A stretch of DNA of 64,000 nucleotides from Pontibacter coccineus (GTDB taxonomy: Bacteria > Bacteroidota > Bacteroidia > Cytophagales > Hymenobacteraceae). Location: positions 248,001 to 312,000 of the forward strand of contig NZ_JAUOTN010000004.1 in NCBI RefSeq assembly GCF_030546575.1. The letters are read 5' to 3'. Positions 17,392-26,277 of the stretch are shown here, piece after piece. How positions within the stretch are numbered: position 1 is the first letter of the stretch; the number at the start of each line of letters is the position of its first letter. Made by a program: the position numbers and the translations under genes. The notes beneath the pieces were generated by a model. It was not told the origin of the DNA. It saw nothing but the letters and a program-made list of their open reading frames with translations, and made no database searches.

Positions 17392-19023
17392 ATGGAAAAA
17401 TATGAAACAGTGTCAAACCCAGGCACTAAAGCCATGCACCCAAATGGTAGCCCAATTCCTCTTATAGGCATCATGAAATTCACCTTTCTTGCAGCATTGC
17501 TTGCCATGTTTGGTGACGCAGCTATTGCTCATGCCATGCTTTGGGGAAATGACCCTTATTGGACTTATTGGATTACCGACGGGCTGCTGATGTCTACTGT
17601 CTTTGGACTTGGCACAGCTTTCTTTGGTGCAGGCGTAGGAAGGGGTGCTATCCTGACCGCCGTCCACATTTTTTTACTAACTACTTATTACTGGATACTT
17701 TCTCCTATTGGCCTGCCGGGGCATGGTGAGTGGCTAGACTTAGAGCGTACCTGGTTGACGGGATTGCCAGTACATTTTGGTATTTACTACCTGGGTTATT
17801 TGGTGGCCCTTTGGCTCTGGCGGAAACATAAGCATGCAAAACATACAGGTCTACAACTTAAGTACTTTAAAGAGATCGCTATTGTCGCTCTCATTATGGC
17901 TGCCGGAATTGTAGTTATATTGGGCCTGGTACAAACAATTTTAAAAAGTGAGTTCCCCGGAGCTACATGGTTTATTGTTCGTCTTGCAGTATCATTCCCT
18001 TTTATATTTGCCTGGTGGGCAATTGTTGGCAAGGGACGCACTTCTTACATAACCGGCGGCGTAATGCTCGCATTTTTATTGTCAGCCTACACACATTACC
18101 TCGCACCCATAGGACTTCCCAACCCATCGCTTAGGATATTCGAAAAATATCCGCCCTCTTCCGAGGTTCATTGGCTTTCCTATCGTGATGAATTTCTGAT
18201 TATCCTTCCTATTACGCTAATCGTTGCTATTATAGCATTTTTCATAGGCAACCGCCGCATTAAAGGAGGTGGCGCAGCTAATGCTACGGAGAAAAAACCA
18301 GCTAAAATAATGAGCATAGGCTTATTAGCCGCTGCCATTGCTATTATCATTGTAGGCTTTGTTGTATTTAAATACACGGGACCGGAAGTACACCGCGTTA
18401 CTATTTCTGCTTCAAGCGCAGCAACATTGGAACAGGGACAATTTTACAGCAATAATATGGCAGCTACAACAGCGGCCATAGAGGCCCGCACCGAAAATGC
18501 AAACACCCACAGGACACCTTTGCCGCCACATGATAAAGTTGACATCAACGCAACTGTTACAACGCCTGATGGGCTCACATGGAATGTAGTTGCGAGTCAA
18601 CCAATAATTTCAGACCCTTTAGGGCGGTTCACGACCTGGGCAGGTGTGGGTTACGATGTGTGGCATCACGGGCGAAGTGGTATAGGTACTTCTAAATTGC
18701 CAGACACCCATTCTGATGTGGCTGTCTACGCACTTGGCAATGTTATGTCAGATGGTCGCGTTATTGCATCCGGCGTGCCTGTTCACCTGATGACTACAGA
18801 ACGGGAAGGCGGCAGGCTGGAACTGCACGTTGGCGACACTTCATTTCCGGTGAGTGGCATACCGGACGGACATTTCAGGGTGGTGTGGGCAAATTACACA
18901 AGCGATTATTCCAGAACCTTTGACTTTGCAAAATATGCGTGGGGAGGTATCTGGCTCATCACTTTACTATTATTAGCATTGGCGGCAGCAAAGACTGAAA
19001 ACCCTGATAACATGCGTGCCTAA
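17392..19023 (+). CDS. Polytopic membrane protein of unknown function
   Basis: 543 aa from the ATG at 17392. The first 310 residues hold about seven or eight membrane helices with loops rich in Trp/Tyr and Pro-Gly. After a helix near 310-330 comes a soluble domain of about 180 residues (DKVDINATVTTPDGLTWNV...WHHGRSGIGTSKLPD), then a last helix near the C-terminus. No family is recognised. The gene is visibly richer in A+T and in ATT/TTA/AAT-type codons than its neighbours and sits between two monocistronic genes, so recent acquisition is possible. The 199-nt leader shows no strong promoter. Confidence 0.75.
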   Translation: MEKYETVSNPGTKAMHPNGSPIPLIGIMKFTFLAALLAMFGDAAIAHAMLWGNDPYWTYWITDGLLMSTVFGLGTAFFGAGVGRGAILTAVHIFLLTTYYWILSPIGLPGHGEWLDLERTWLTGLPVHFGIYYLGYLVALWLWRKHKHAKHTGLQLKYFKEIAIVALIMAAGIVVILGLVQTILKSEFPGATWFIVRLAVSFPFIFAWWAIVGKGRTSYITGGVMLAFLLSAYTHYLAPIGLPNPSLRIFEKYPPSSEVHWLSYRDEFLIILPITLIVAIIAFFIGNRRIKGGGAANATEKKPAKIMSIGLLAAAIAIIIVGFVVFKYTGPEVHRVTISASSAATLEQGQFYSNNMAATTAAIEARTENANTHRTPLPPHDKVDINATVTTPDGLTWNVVASQPIISDPLGRFTTWAGVGYDVWHHGRSGIGTSKLPDTHSDVAVYALGNVMSDGRVIASGVPVHLMTTEREGGRLELHVGDTSFPVSGIPDGHFRVVWANYTSDYSRTFDFAKYAWGGIWLITLLLLALAAAKTENPDNMRA

Positions 19024-19170
19024 CCTGACTGACGGCCGACTGAACGGCTAACAAGGTATTGTCAAAAGCGGGACTGAACGGCCTCGCTTGAACAATTGTG
19101 TAGAGTTGAGTGATAGTTCTCCAGTTTAAATTTTGCGATAAAAGGCTACGGCTTCGGCGATACCCCAAGC

Positions 19171-19200
19171 GTTAAACTCCCCCTCAAATCCCCTCCCCCG
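19171..19200. repeat. G/C-run intergenic repeat overlapping the yihY-like stop
   Basis: A CTCCCCCTCAAATCCCCTCC type block at 19177-19196, related to the block at 15947-15980. The stop codon of the convergent gene (19184-19186) lies inside it, so the last three to four residues (GEGI) are encoded by the repeat. Confidence 0.5.
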
Positions 19201-20206
19201 CTGACTTATCGTGCTCATCGGACTTGGCGGCTTCCTTCGCTTCCTCTTCCCCATAAATATCTTTGGTGAACTTACCCGGTTCGGCGTTCACGGCGGTGTG
19301 GCCTACTTCTATTTCCTGGCGGATAAAGCGCACGGCATACTCGGCTGGGTAAATGTTGAAGCCATACTTGCGGGAGTAGACGAACGTGAACACGGCCCCG
19401 AAAAAGATGATCTGGGAAGTATAGAACACCCACAGCAGGATCACAATAACAGAACCCGCCGCCCCGTAGATAGAAGTGATGTTGCTCGTTCCCAGGTATA
19501 GGCCGATGACTTCGCGGCCGATGGCAAAGAGCCCCGACGTCACCAGAGCGCCCACCCACACGTCGCGCCACTTGATCTTGGCGTCGGGCAGAAAGCGGTA
19601 GATGCAACCGAACATAAAAGTCATCAGCACGAAACCCGATACCAGATTGACGCCGCGCATCACGTAGACGATCCAACCAGCCAAACGGGCCTCCAGAAAA
19701 TCACCAATGGCGACCAAGATGGTGTTGGCCAGCAGCGACACGATCAGCAGAATGGCGATGGCCAGAATCATAGCGAAGGACAGAAAGCGGTCGAGGATCA
19801 GCTTGACGTAGCCGCGCTTGGGGGCGGGCCGCACGTACCATACCTCATTCAGCGAATCCTGCAGCGAAACGAATACGCCCGTGGCTGCAATAAAGAGCGT
19901 AACCACGATGATGACGGTCGCGAAGTTGAAGGAAGTAATATCATTGATGCTCTCGACCATGCGCTGCACGGCAAAAGCGGCCTCTGAGCCGATCGTCTCC
20001 CGGATCTGGTAATAGACCTCTCCCGACACAGCCTGTTCGCCAAAAAAATAGCCAGTGGCGTTGATGATGATCAGCAGAATAGGTGGCAGCGCGAAAATGG
20101 TGTAATAGGCCAGCGCCGCCCCTTTCTGGAAGGAGTTGTTCTCGATGAATTCAAGGCCAGCCTCCTGGAGCAGGCACCATATCTTTTTCAGCGTCTTGCG
20201 GGGCAT
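19184..20206 (-). CDS. YihY/BrkB-family inner-membrane protein
   Basis: 340 aa with six hydrophobic segments. The start region QKGAALAYYTIFALPPILLIIINA and the later YGAAGSVIVILLWVFYTSQIIFFGAVFTF are hallmark sequences of the YihY/virulence-factor-BrkB family. The family was once called RNase BN by mistake; its role is unclear, possibly transport. The hydrophilic C-terminal tail (EEEAKEAAKSDEHDKS) ends in a dispersed repeat. It faces away from gltX with 165 bp between the starts. Confidence 0.9.
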   Translation of the reverse strand: MPRKTLKKIWCLLQEAGLEFIENNSFQKGAALAYYTIFALPPILLIIINATGYFFGEQAVSGEVYYQIRETIGSEAAFAVQRMVESINDITSFNFATVIIVVTLFIAATGVFVSLQDSLNEVWYVRPAPKRGYVKLILDRFLSFAMILAIAILLIVSLLANTILVAIGDFLEARLAGWIVYVMRGVNLVSGFVLMTFMFGCIYRFLPDAKIKWRDVWVGALVTSGLFAIGREVIGLYLGTSNITSIYGAAGSVIVILLWVFYTSQIIFFGAVFTFVYSRKYGFNIYPAEYAVRFIRQEIEVGHTAVNAEPGKFTKDIYGEEEAKEAAKSDEHDKSAGEGI

Positions 20207-20371
20207 GGGGAGGTAAGGGATATTATCCTAAAACTGATACGCAGGTGAAAGGTTATGTTTATACCTGAACCTCGTACAGGTATAGGTTAGAGCACGCAAC
20301 ACTTACCGAAACGAGAATTTATTTTGTACCTTTGTGCCTGAATTAGCAATGCCTTTTTGAAATAACCATAC

Positions 20372-21913
20372 ATGGAAAGAGAAGTTAGAGTACGCTTTGC
20401 CCCGAGCCCGACAGGGCCTCTCCATATCGGCGGTGTTCGCACGGCCCTTTACAACTTTTTGCTGGCCAAGAAAACCGGCGGCAAAATGATTTTACGCATC
20501 GAGGACACCGACCAGAACCGTTTTGTGCCCGGCGCTGAAGACTACATCCGGGAGTCGCTGGAGTGGTGCGGCATTGAGCTGGACGAAAGCCCATGGAACG
20601 GTGGCCCCTACGCACCTTACCGCCAGTCGGAGCGCAAGCCAATGTACATGCAGTACGCCATGCAACTCATCGAGAGCGGCCACGCCTACTATGCTTTCGA
20701 CACGGCCGAGGAGCTGGACGAAATGCGCGAGCGCCTGAAGGCCGCCAAGGTAGCTACACCGCAGTACAACGCCATCACACGCATGACGATGAAAAACTCG
20801 CTCACGCTACCGGAAGATGAAGTAAAGAAGCGTCTGGATTCAGGCGACCCGTATGTAATTCGTTTGAAAGTGCCACGCAAAGAAGAAGTGCGTTTGAAAG
20901 ACTTGATCCGCGGTTGGGTCATGGTGCACTCTTCTGCCATTGATGATAAAGTTTTGATGAAGTCAGACGGCATGCCAACTTACCACCTGGCCAACATCGT
21001 GGACGACCACCTGATGCAGATCACGCACGTGATCCGTGGGGAGGAGTGGTTACCATCGGCGCCGCTGCACGTGCTGCTATACCGCTACCTGGGTTGGGAA
21101 GACACCATGCCGGAGTTCGCGCACCTGCCGCTTTTGCTCAAGCCTGACGGCAATGGCAAACTAAGCAAGCGTGACGGCGACAAGCTCGGTTTCCCGGTGT
21201 TCCCGCTCCGTTGGGTAGATCCGTTTACCAGCGAAGTATCTTCCGGCTACCGCGAGGCAGGCTATATTCCGGAAGCGTTCATCAACTTCCTCGCCTTTTT
21301 GGGCTGGAACCCGGGCACGCAGCAGGAGATCTTCTCTATGGACGAGCTGGCTAATGAATTCTCGATTGAGCGTATCGGCAAGTCCGGCACCCGTTTCGAC
21401 ATACAGAAAGCCCGTTGGTTCAACGAGCAGTACCTGCGCGCCAAGCCGGACGCCGAGTTGGCAGACTACCTGCTCAAAGCCCTGGAAGAGCACAACATTG
21501 CTTGCTCGCCTGAGAAAGCTGAGAAGATCGCCGGCCTGATGAAGGAGCGCGTGAGCTTCCCGCAGGAGTTCTGGCGTGAGGCCGCATACTTCTTCGTAGC
21601 GCCTACCGAGTACAGCGAGAAAGTGGCCTCCAAGAAGTGGAACAGCCAGGCTGTGGCCGTTTTCACCGACTTCCGCAACGAGCTCTCTAGCCTGAGCGAC
21701 TTCAACGCCGACACTGTGAAGGATTTGCTGGTAAGCATCCTGGAGCGCCACGGCATGAAGATCGGCATGGTGATGCAGGCACTTCGCCTGGCCGTGACCG
21801 GTGCCGAGGCGGGTCCTGATTTGATGCAGATCATCGAGGTGATCGGCCGTGAGGAAACCCAGAGCCGCATCGACGCTGCCATCAGCGCCCTGAGCCAGTA
21901 CGCAACGGCTTAG
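20372..21913 (+). CDS. gltX: Glutamyl-tRNA synthetase
   Basis: 513 aa class I synthetase. The HIGH motif is LHIGG (17-21) in FAPSPTGPLHIGGVRTALYNF, the KMSKS equivalent is KLSKRDG near residue 260 followed by DKLGFPVFPL. The C-terminal half is the anticodon-binding helical domain. No Asn/Gln editing or extra domain is seen. TACCTTTG at 20327-20334 is a likely promoter -7 element, with a short leader of about 30 nt. A strong terminator follows. Confidence 0.97.
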   Translation: MEREVRVRFAPSPTGPLHIGGVRTALYNFLLAKKTGGKMILRIEDTDQNRFVPGAEDYIRESLEWCGIELDESPWNGGPYAPYRQSERKPMYMQYAMQLIESGHAYYAFDTAEELDEMRERLKAAKVATPQYNAITRMTMKNSLTLPEDEVKKRLDSGDPYVIRLKVPRKEEVRLKDLIRGWVMVHSSAIDDKVLMKSDGMPTYHLANIVDDHLMQITHVIRGEEWLPSAPLHVLLYRYLGWEDTMPEFAHLPLLLKPDGNGKLSKRDGDKLGFPVFPLRWVDPFTSEVSSGYREAGYIPEAFINFLAFLGWNPGTQQEIFSMDELANEFSIERIGKSGTRFDIQKARWFNEQYLRAKPDAELADYLLKALEEHNIACSPEKAEKIAGLMKERVSFPQEFWREAAYFFVAPTEYSEKVASKKWNSQAVAVFTDFRNELSSLSDFNADTVKDLLVSILERHGMKIGMVMQALRLAVTGAEAGPDLMQIIEVIGREETQSRIDAAISALSQYATA

Positions 21914-21931
21914 GCTATACCTTATACCTGC

Positions 21932-21969
21932 AAGAGCGGCTATTCCGAAAGGGATAGCCGCTCTTTTTT
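21932..21969 (+). terminator. Terminator of gltX
   Basis: AAGAGCGGCTAT (21932-21943) pairs perfectly with ATAGCCGCTCTT (21954-21965), followed by T residues. Confidence 0.92.
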
Positions 21970-22044
21970 ATACCTGCCCGCTATACCTGTTTGTAACTAT
22001 TTGGCCATTTCGCCTTATACTTCAGAAAGCAACAGACCCAAGGT

Positions 22045-22416
22045 ATGGCTAAGGATAAGAAAGAAAATAAAAATTCGAAGAAGAAAACCCGCGTGCACAA
22101 AGACCTCGAGGGCTTCGAGATAAAGGTGAACAAGCAAGGCGAGATCATCTCCAACTACTCCATTGACCAGATAAACGAGTTTCTGAACAAGAACGTGGAA
22201 GACAAGAAGCTCGTGAAGCGCGACGCCGCCGAGCGTGCCAAGAAGGAGGAAGAGGATGAATATCACATTGAGGAAGGCGAAGAAGTGGAAGAAACCGATG
22301 AGGACTTCGTAAAAGGCACCAGCTCCGTTTCGGATGACGAAGACGACAAGGACCTGCCGAAGGCCCGTAGAAAAAAAGGTCAGGCGGAAGAGGACGAAGA
22401 AGATGAAGCGGATTAG
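22045..22416 (+). CDS. Highly charged protein of unknown function
   Basis: 123 aa. The first 20 residues are Lys-rich (MAKDKKENKNSKKKTRVHKD). A short ordered part follows, LEGFEIKVNKQGEIISNYSIDQINEFLNKNV split over residues 21-51. The remainder is a long acidic tail (EEGEEVEETDED, EEDEEDEAD). There is no membrane segment. The ordered part may be a small binding domain and the tail an acidic shield, as in nucleic-acid- or histone-like-binding proteins, but this is inference. The gene stands alone between the gltX terminator and the AIM24-like gene. Confidence 0.7.
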   Translation: MAKDKKENKNSKKKTRVHKDLEGFEIKVNKQGEIISNYSIDQINEFLNKNVEDKKLVKRDAAERAKKEEEDEYHIEEGEEVEETDEDFVKGTSSVSDDEDDKDLPKARRKKGQAEEDEEDEAD

Positions 22417-22460
22417 ATAATTTGTTATCTTGTCTGTCTGAAACCTAAGTCCTAAAAACT

Positions 22461-23228
22461 ATGAGAAACGCACACGAAATCGACTTCCGCATTTTCGGTA
22501 ACGACATACAGGTACTCGAAATAGAGCTCGACCCCAACGAAACGGTTATTGCCGAGGCCGGCGCCATGGTCTACATGGAAGAAGGCATCGACTTCCAGAC
22601 CAAAATGGGCGACGGCTCCAACCCCAGCCAGGGCTTTCTGGGCAAACTGGTTTCGATGGGCAGCCGCCTGATTACGGGTGAGTCGCTGTTTATGACGCAC
22701 TTCACGCACCAAGGCCATGGTAAGAGCCGGGTCGCTTTTTCGGCCCCCTACCCCGGCACCATCCTGCCCATCGACCTGCAGCAGCTCGCCGGCAACACGC
22801 TGATTGCGCAGCGCGACGCCTTTCTGGCAGCGGCGCTGGGCACCAAACTGGCCATGCACTTCAACCAGAAACTGGGCTCCGGCCTGTTCGGTGGCGAGGG
22901 CTTTATCCTCCAGAAGCTCACCGGCGACGGACTGGCCTTTCTGCATGCGGGCGGTACTATCGTAGAGAAAGAACTCAACAACGAAACCCTGCGCGTGGAC
23001 ACTGGTTGTGTGGTGGCCTTTGAGCTAGGTATAGATTTCAGCATTCAGCAGGCCGGCGGACTCAAATCCATGATCTTCGGTGGCGAAGGCCTGTTCCTGG
23101 CCACCCTGCGCGGTACCGGCAGGGTATGGCTCCAGTCCATGCCAGTGAAGAAGCTGATCCAGGCGCTAATGCCGCACGGCGAGAATGCCAAGAAGGAAGG
23201 CGGCTTTATGAGCAGCTTTTTAGAGTAG
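22461..23228 (+). CDS. AIM24/TIGR00266 family protein
   Basis: 255 aa beta-rich protein. Family features include [22 protein letters not shown] at 29-50 (given here as two parts, [11 protein letters not shown] and [11 protein letters not shown]), [25 protein letters not shown] and the glycine-rich [20 protein letters not shown]. Members are widespread, related to mitochondrial AIM24 and often linked to membrane or stress processes, with no defined activity. It is followed by two small membrane proteins on the same strand. Confidence 0.88.
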   Translation: MRNAHEIDFRIFGNDIQVLEIELDPNETVIAEAGAMVYMEEGIDFQTKMGDGSNPSQGFLGKLVSMGSRLITGESLFMTHFTHQGHGKSRVAFSAPYPGTILPIDLQQLAGNTLIAQRDAFLAAALGTKLAMHFNQKLGSGLFGGEGFILQKLTGDGLAFLHAGGTIVEKELNNETLRVDTGCVVAFELGIDFSIQQAGGLKSMIFGGEGLFLATLRGTGRVWLQSMPVKKLIQALMPHGENAKKEGGFMSSFLE

Positions 23229-23269
23229 AGGAATAATGATGAATGAGTAATTTTTAAGAGCCCCTATAA

Positions 23270-23647
23270 ATGAAAGGATTCCATCAATTGCGCAATTATG
23301 GAAGTAGTAAAGTACTTCCATATACCTACTTCATCGGACTAGCCGCGCTCTGGTTCTTTGGCGACCTGGTTGCCAAAGAAAATTTCAGCCTCGTTGCCTT
23401 GGGCATCATGGTCGCGCTAGCTATTCAAGCCGTGTGGCAGAATAAATTGGCAGGAACGTGTCTGGGCGTATTCGCCGCAGCAATCAGCTTCGTAGCTTTT
23501 TTGGCAGTTCTTTCAGAGTTTAGCGATTTTGAAGTTGTTAATGGGAGTGCTATACAGTTGATCGCTGTTGGCTCAATCCTTTCATTAAGCGGGCTTGCCA
23601 TGGGGGTTTTGTTGACTGTAACGAACTCGCGTAAACTGGCAGCGTAA
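23270..23647 (+). CDS. Small four-helix membrane protein, unknown
   Basis: 125 aa with four hydrophobic segments (about 18-31, 36-52, 60-83, 92-118) after a short polar N-terminus (MKGFHQLRNYGSSKV). No family is recognised. It is 41 nt after the AIM24-like gene and could be co-transcribed. The frame has the codon use of a real gene. Confidence 0.6.
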   Translation: MKGFHQLRNYGSSKVLPYTYFIGLAALWFFGDLVAKENFSLVALGIMVALAIQAVWQNKLAGTCLGVFAAAISFVAFLAVLSEFSDFEVVNGSAIQLIAVGSILSLSGLAMGVLLTVTNSRKLAA

Positions 23648-23702
23648 GCATCCGCTTTTCCAACTTATACCTAGCGCTATCTTTATACCTTAAAGCTGTA
23701 CC

Positions 23703-23906
23703 ATGACTTTAGAAATCAAGCCTACCTGGAACGCCGTGAACAGGGTGTTGACCATCATCAACCTTATTCTGTTTATGGTACTGAATGGTCAAGGCTTTGA
23801 CTATAAAAAGGTGAAAGGCAAGACGGTGCCGTTATACCTAAATTTGGTTCTGCTGTTCGTCTTGGGTTTCGCAGTGTTCGTGACCTTATATGGTTTGCTT
23901 AAATAG
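23703..23906 (+). CDS. Small two-helix membrane protein, unknown
   Basis: 67 aa, with hydrophobic segments at about 13-28 and 43-65 separated by a polar loop (GFDYKKVKGKTVPL). The layout suggests a helical hairpin in the membrane. No family is recognised. It is followed by a strong terminator. Confidence 0.55.
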   Translation: MTLEIKPTWNAVNRVLTIINLILFMVLNGQGFDYKKVKGKTVPLYLNLVLLFVLGFAVFVTLYGLLK

Positions 23907-23935
23907 CCGTTATACCTGAGTATAGCTTAAAGACA

Positions 23936-23972
23936 AAAACGCCCGGCAGGTATAGACTGCCGGGCGTTTTTT
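23936..23972. terminator. Bidirectional terminator
   Basis: AAAACGCCCGGCAG (23936-23949) pairs perfectly with CTGCCGGGCGTTTT (23957-23970) around loop GTATAGA. T-runs are present on both strands. The loop carries the abundant GTATAG sequence. Confidence 0.93.
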
Positions 23973-23973
23973 A

Positions 23974-24052
23974 ATGTTATTTCGAACGCTGGTGAGAAAT
24001 CTGGAGTCGTAACGACTCACTATTCCTGATTTCTCGCTGCCGCCCGAAATGA
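23974..24052. repeat. Palindromic dispersed repeat (ATTTCGA...GAGAAATCT type)
   Basis: TTATTTCGAACGCTGGTGAG and the following AAATCT (from about 23977) are mirrored by ATTTCTCGCTGCCGCCCGAA and ATGACA (from about 24022). The centre is a perfect GAGTCGT/ACGACTC hairpin. Elements with ATTTCGA...GAGAAAT arms are known as common intergenic repeats in Bacteroidota genomes. It fills the gap between two convergent genes, just past the terminator. Confidence 0.7.
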
Positions 24053-24069
24053 CACGCTGAGCCGGCGCC

Positions 24070-24579
24070 TTATTTCACGATCTCCACATACCTTGGCCCC
24101 GCTCCTTCCCATACCAGTTCATTGTTATACCATACCTTGGTTACGGCAACAGACTGGTTGCTTTTCCCCCACCTTTTTATAATACAGGATATCGTGTCGG
24201 TATCTGTTTCATTAAGCTTAAGGTAAGTCTGCGTTCGCATATTCTCTTCATCGAGGCTGGGGAAAAGCCGCATGACATGTTGGCTTCCGGTCTGAAACAC
24301 AAAGAACTGCTTCGGATAATCCATTTTCCCATCAAAGACGCGCTCCTGCTTTCCGTTAGTCAGGTAGTACAGGTCTATGTTGTTGGTAGAAAAGGCATGG
24401 GGATTTTTTGCATCCAACAGATCATTACCAGCGGAATCTTTGAAGGTGAGCTCGATCGCAATATCTTGTATCACCTCCCCTTCCTCCTTTTCGCAGGCTG
24501 TGAACGTGAGGCTGACGGCTACCAGCAGCATTGTGATGACTTTCCCGAACTGGTTGAGGGTATAAGATTTTGCTTTCAT
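24070..24579 (-). CDS. Lipoprotein of unknown function
   Basis: 169 aa. A signal peptide ends in the lipobox LTFTAC (Cys at about residue 29: LLVAVSLTFTACEKEEGE), so the protein is lipid-anchored. The mature part is short and beta-rich (DIAIELTFKDSAGNDLL, THAT-type strands, VAVTKVWYNNELVWE). No family is recognised with confidence. It stands alone: upstream is a 140-bp AT-rich gap and the GH3 terminator, downstream a palindromic repeat. Confidence 0.65.
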   Translation of the reverse strand: MKAKSYTLNQFGKVITMLLVAVSLTFTACEKEEGEVIQDIAIELTFKDSAGNDLLDAKNPHAFSTNNIDLYYLTNGKQERVFDGKMDYPKQFFVFQTGSQHVMRLFPSLDEENMRTQTYLKLNETDTDTISCIIKRWGKSNQSVAVTKVWYNNELVWEGAGPRYVEIVK

Positions 24580-24661
24580 GTAGCTGGTGCTTAAGTGGTT
24601 GAATCGCTTATCACTCTAAATATCAAAAATAAAAATAGAGTAGCATAATCTAATTTCACTT

Positions 24662-24701
24662 CACATGAAAAAGCCCCTGCAGGTATAGCTGCAGGGGCTT
24701 T
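24662..24701 (-). terminator. Terminator of the lptB/four-helix/GH3 run
   Basis: AAAGCCCCTGCAG (24670-24682) pairs perfectly with CTGCAGGGGCTTT (24689-24701) around loop GTATAG; on the minus strand a T-rich run follows. As in the terminator at 23936, the loop is GTATAG. Confidence 0.88.
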
Positions 24702-24720
24702 AGATACTTTTCTATAATTT

Positions 24721-26238
24721 TTAACTCTCTACTAAATTTAAGATCTCCTCCAGGTACTCGCGGGTATTGCTGAGTCTTGGCACTTTGTGCTGGCCTCCGA
24801 GCTTTCCTTTTTTGCTGAGCCAGTTCATGAAAGTGCCTTTCGGGGCAGCATGCACGATGGGCTCCTGCAGGGCGATGTCATTCTGGCGCTTGGCGTCGTA
24901 GTCGGAGTTGATCTCACGCAGGGTCTCATCGAGCACCTGGGTGAAACGGGGCAAACTATCGGGTTCTTTCTCGAACTCAATCAGCCATTCGTGACCGCCA
25001 CGCTTGCCGCTCTCCATGTACACAGGTGCGGCTGTGAAGTTGGAGATGATCGCACCAGTGGCTTCGCAGGCCCTGGTGATGGCTACTTCGGCGTTCTCCA
25101 CGATCACCTCTTCGCCAAAAGCGTTGATAAAGTGCTTCGTGCGACCGGATATCTTGATGCGGTATGGGCTGAGGTTGGTGAAGCGCACCGTGTCGCCGAT
25201 CTTGTAGCGCCACAAACCGGCGTTGGTCGAAATCACGATGGCGTAATTCTTGCCCAACTCCACCTGGTCCAGCGTTAGCGTTGCGGGATTCTCCTCATCA
25301 AACTGGTCCATCGGGATAAACTCGTAGTACACACCGTAGTCCAGCATGAGCAGCATTTCGTCTTCGGTGTCGCGCTGGTCCTGTATTCCGAAAAAGCCCT
25401 CCGAGGCATTGTATACCTCCAGGTAGCGCATCTTATCGGAAGGTATGATCTCCCTGAACAGCTGCCGGTAAGGTCCAAAGGCAACAGCCCCGTGCGTAAA
25501 AAGCTCCAGATTCGGCCATACCTCCAGGATGTTTTGCTTGCCCGTCACCTCCAGAATGCGTTTCAGCAGCACGTAGGTCCAGGTAGGGACGCCGCTCAGG
25601 CTGGTCACGTTCTCGGGCACGGTCACTTCCACCATCTTCTCGATCTTCTCCTCCCACTTGTCCATGAGGGCCACTTTGAGCGGTGGCGTGCGCATGGCCT
25701 CGGCCCAGATCGGTAGGTTCTGCATGATCACCGCCGACACGTCGCCACAGGAGGTTTTGGCGTTGAACTCGTTGGGATGGTGGCTGCCCCCGATGGAGAG
25801 GCCCTTACCCGTGAAAAGCTTGGTGTCAGGGTAGTTGTTGACGTAGAGCGACAGCATGTCCTTGCCACCCTTGTAGTGGCAGTCCTCCAGCGACTCCGGG
25901 CTGACAGGTATAAACTTGCTGCGGGCGTTGGTGGTACCCGACGATTTGGCAAACCACTCGATCTTACTTGGCCACAGCACATTCTGCTCGCCCTTCATCA
26001 CGCGCTCAATGTAGGGGTACAAGTCTTCGTAAGCAGCAATCGGCACCCGCTCCTGAAAGGTCTTCACCGACTTGATATCGCCGAAGCCATACTTCTTGCC
26101 AAACTCCGTGCCCTTCGCTGTGCTGATCAGGTTCTGAAACAGCTCGTTCTGCACTTCATGCGGGTACTTCCGAAACAGATCAATGTCATGAATCCGCTTC
26201 TTCATCACCCACGTCACGATAGAATTGATGATCTCCAA
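24721..26238 (-). CDS. GH3 auxin-responsive-promoter family protein (acyl-adenylate superfamily)
   Basis: 505 aa, the normal bacterial GH3 length. Plant GH3 proteins join acyl acids to amino acids through an adenylate. The nucleotide-binding region is AKSSGTTNARSKFIPVS (about 89-105), followed by YNASEGFFGIQ and the hinge IGDTVRFTNLSPYRIKISGR. Bacteroidota homologues are common, but their substrates are unknown. The ATG at 26238 lies 12 nt from the inverted repeat that ends the four-helix-bundle cassette. The gene probably once followed lptB directly. Confidence 0.9.
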   Translation of the reverse strand: MEIINSIVTWVMKKRIHDIDLFRKYPHEVQNELFQNLISTAKGTEFGKKYGFGDIKSVKTFQERVPIAAYEDLYPYIERVMKGEQNVLWPSKIEWFAKSSGTTNARSKFIPVSPESLEDCHYKGGKDMLSLYVNNYPDTKLFTGKGLSIGGSHHPNEFNAKTSCGDVSAVIMQNLPIWAEAMRTPPLKVALMDKWEEKIEKMVEVTVPENVTSLSGVPTWTYVLLKRILEVTGKQNILEVWPNLELFTHGAVAFGPYRQLFREIIPSDKMRYLEVYNASEGFFGIQDQRDTEDEMLLMLDYGVYYEFIPMDQFDEENPATLTLDQVELGKNYAIVISTNAGLWRYKIGDTVRFTNLSPYRIKISGRTKHFINAFGEEVIVENAEVAITRACEATGAIISNFTAAPVYMESGKRGGHEWLIEFEKEPDSLPRFTQVLDETLREINSDYDAKRQNDIALQEPIVHAAPKGTFMNWLSKKGKLGGQHKVPRLSNTREYLEEILNLVES

Positions 26239-26249
26239 AGGCTGAAGGC

Positions 26250-26277
26250 TAAATTGTTAAATGGTTAAATTGTTGTT
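26250..26277. repeat. Left inverted repeat of the four-helix-bundle cassette
   Basis: A 28-bp sequence starting TAAATTGTTAAATGG. It matches the reverse complement of 26647-26674 at 26 of 28 positions. The stop codon and last residues (NNNLTI) of the enclosed gene are encoded by it. Similar sequence occurs at 235-316 and 43772-43806. Confidence 0.85.
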
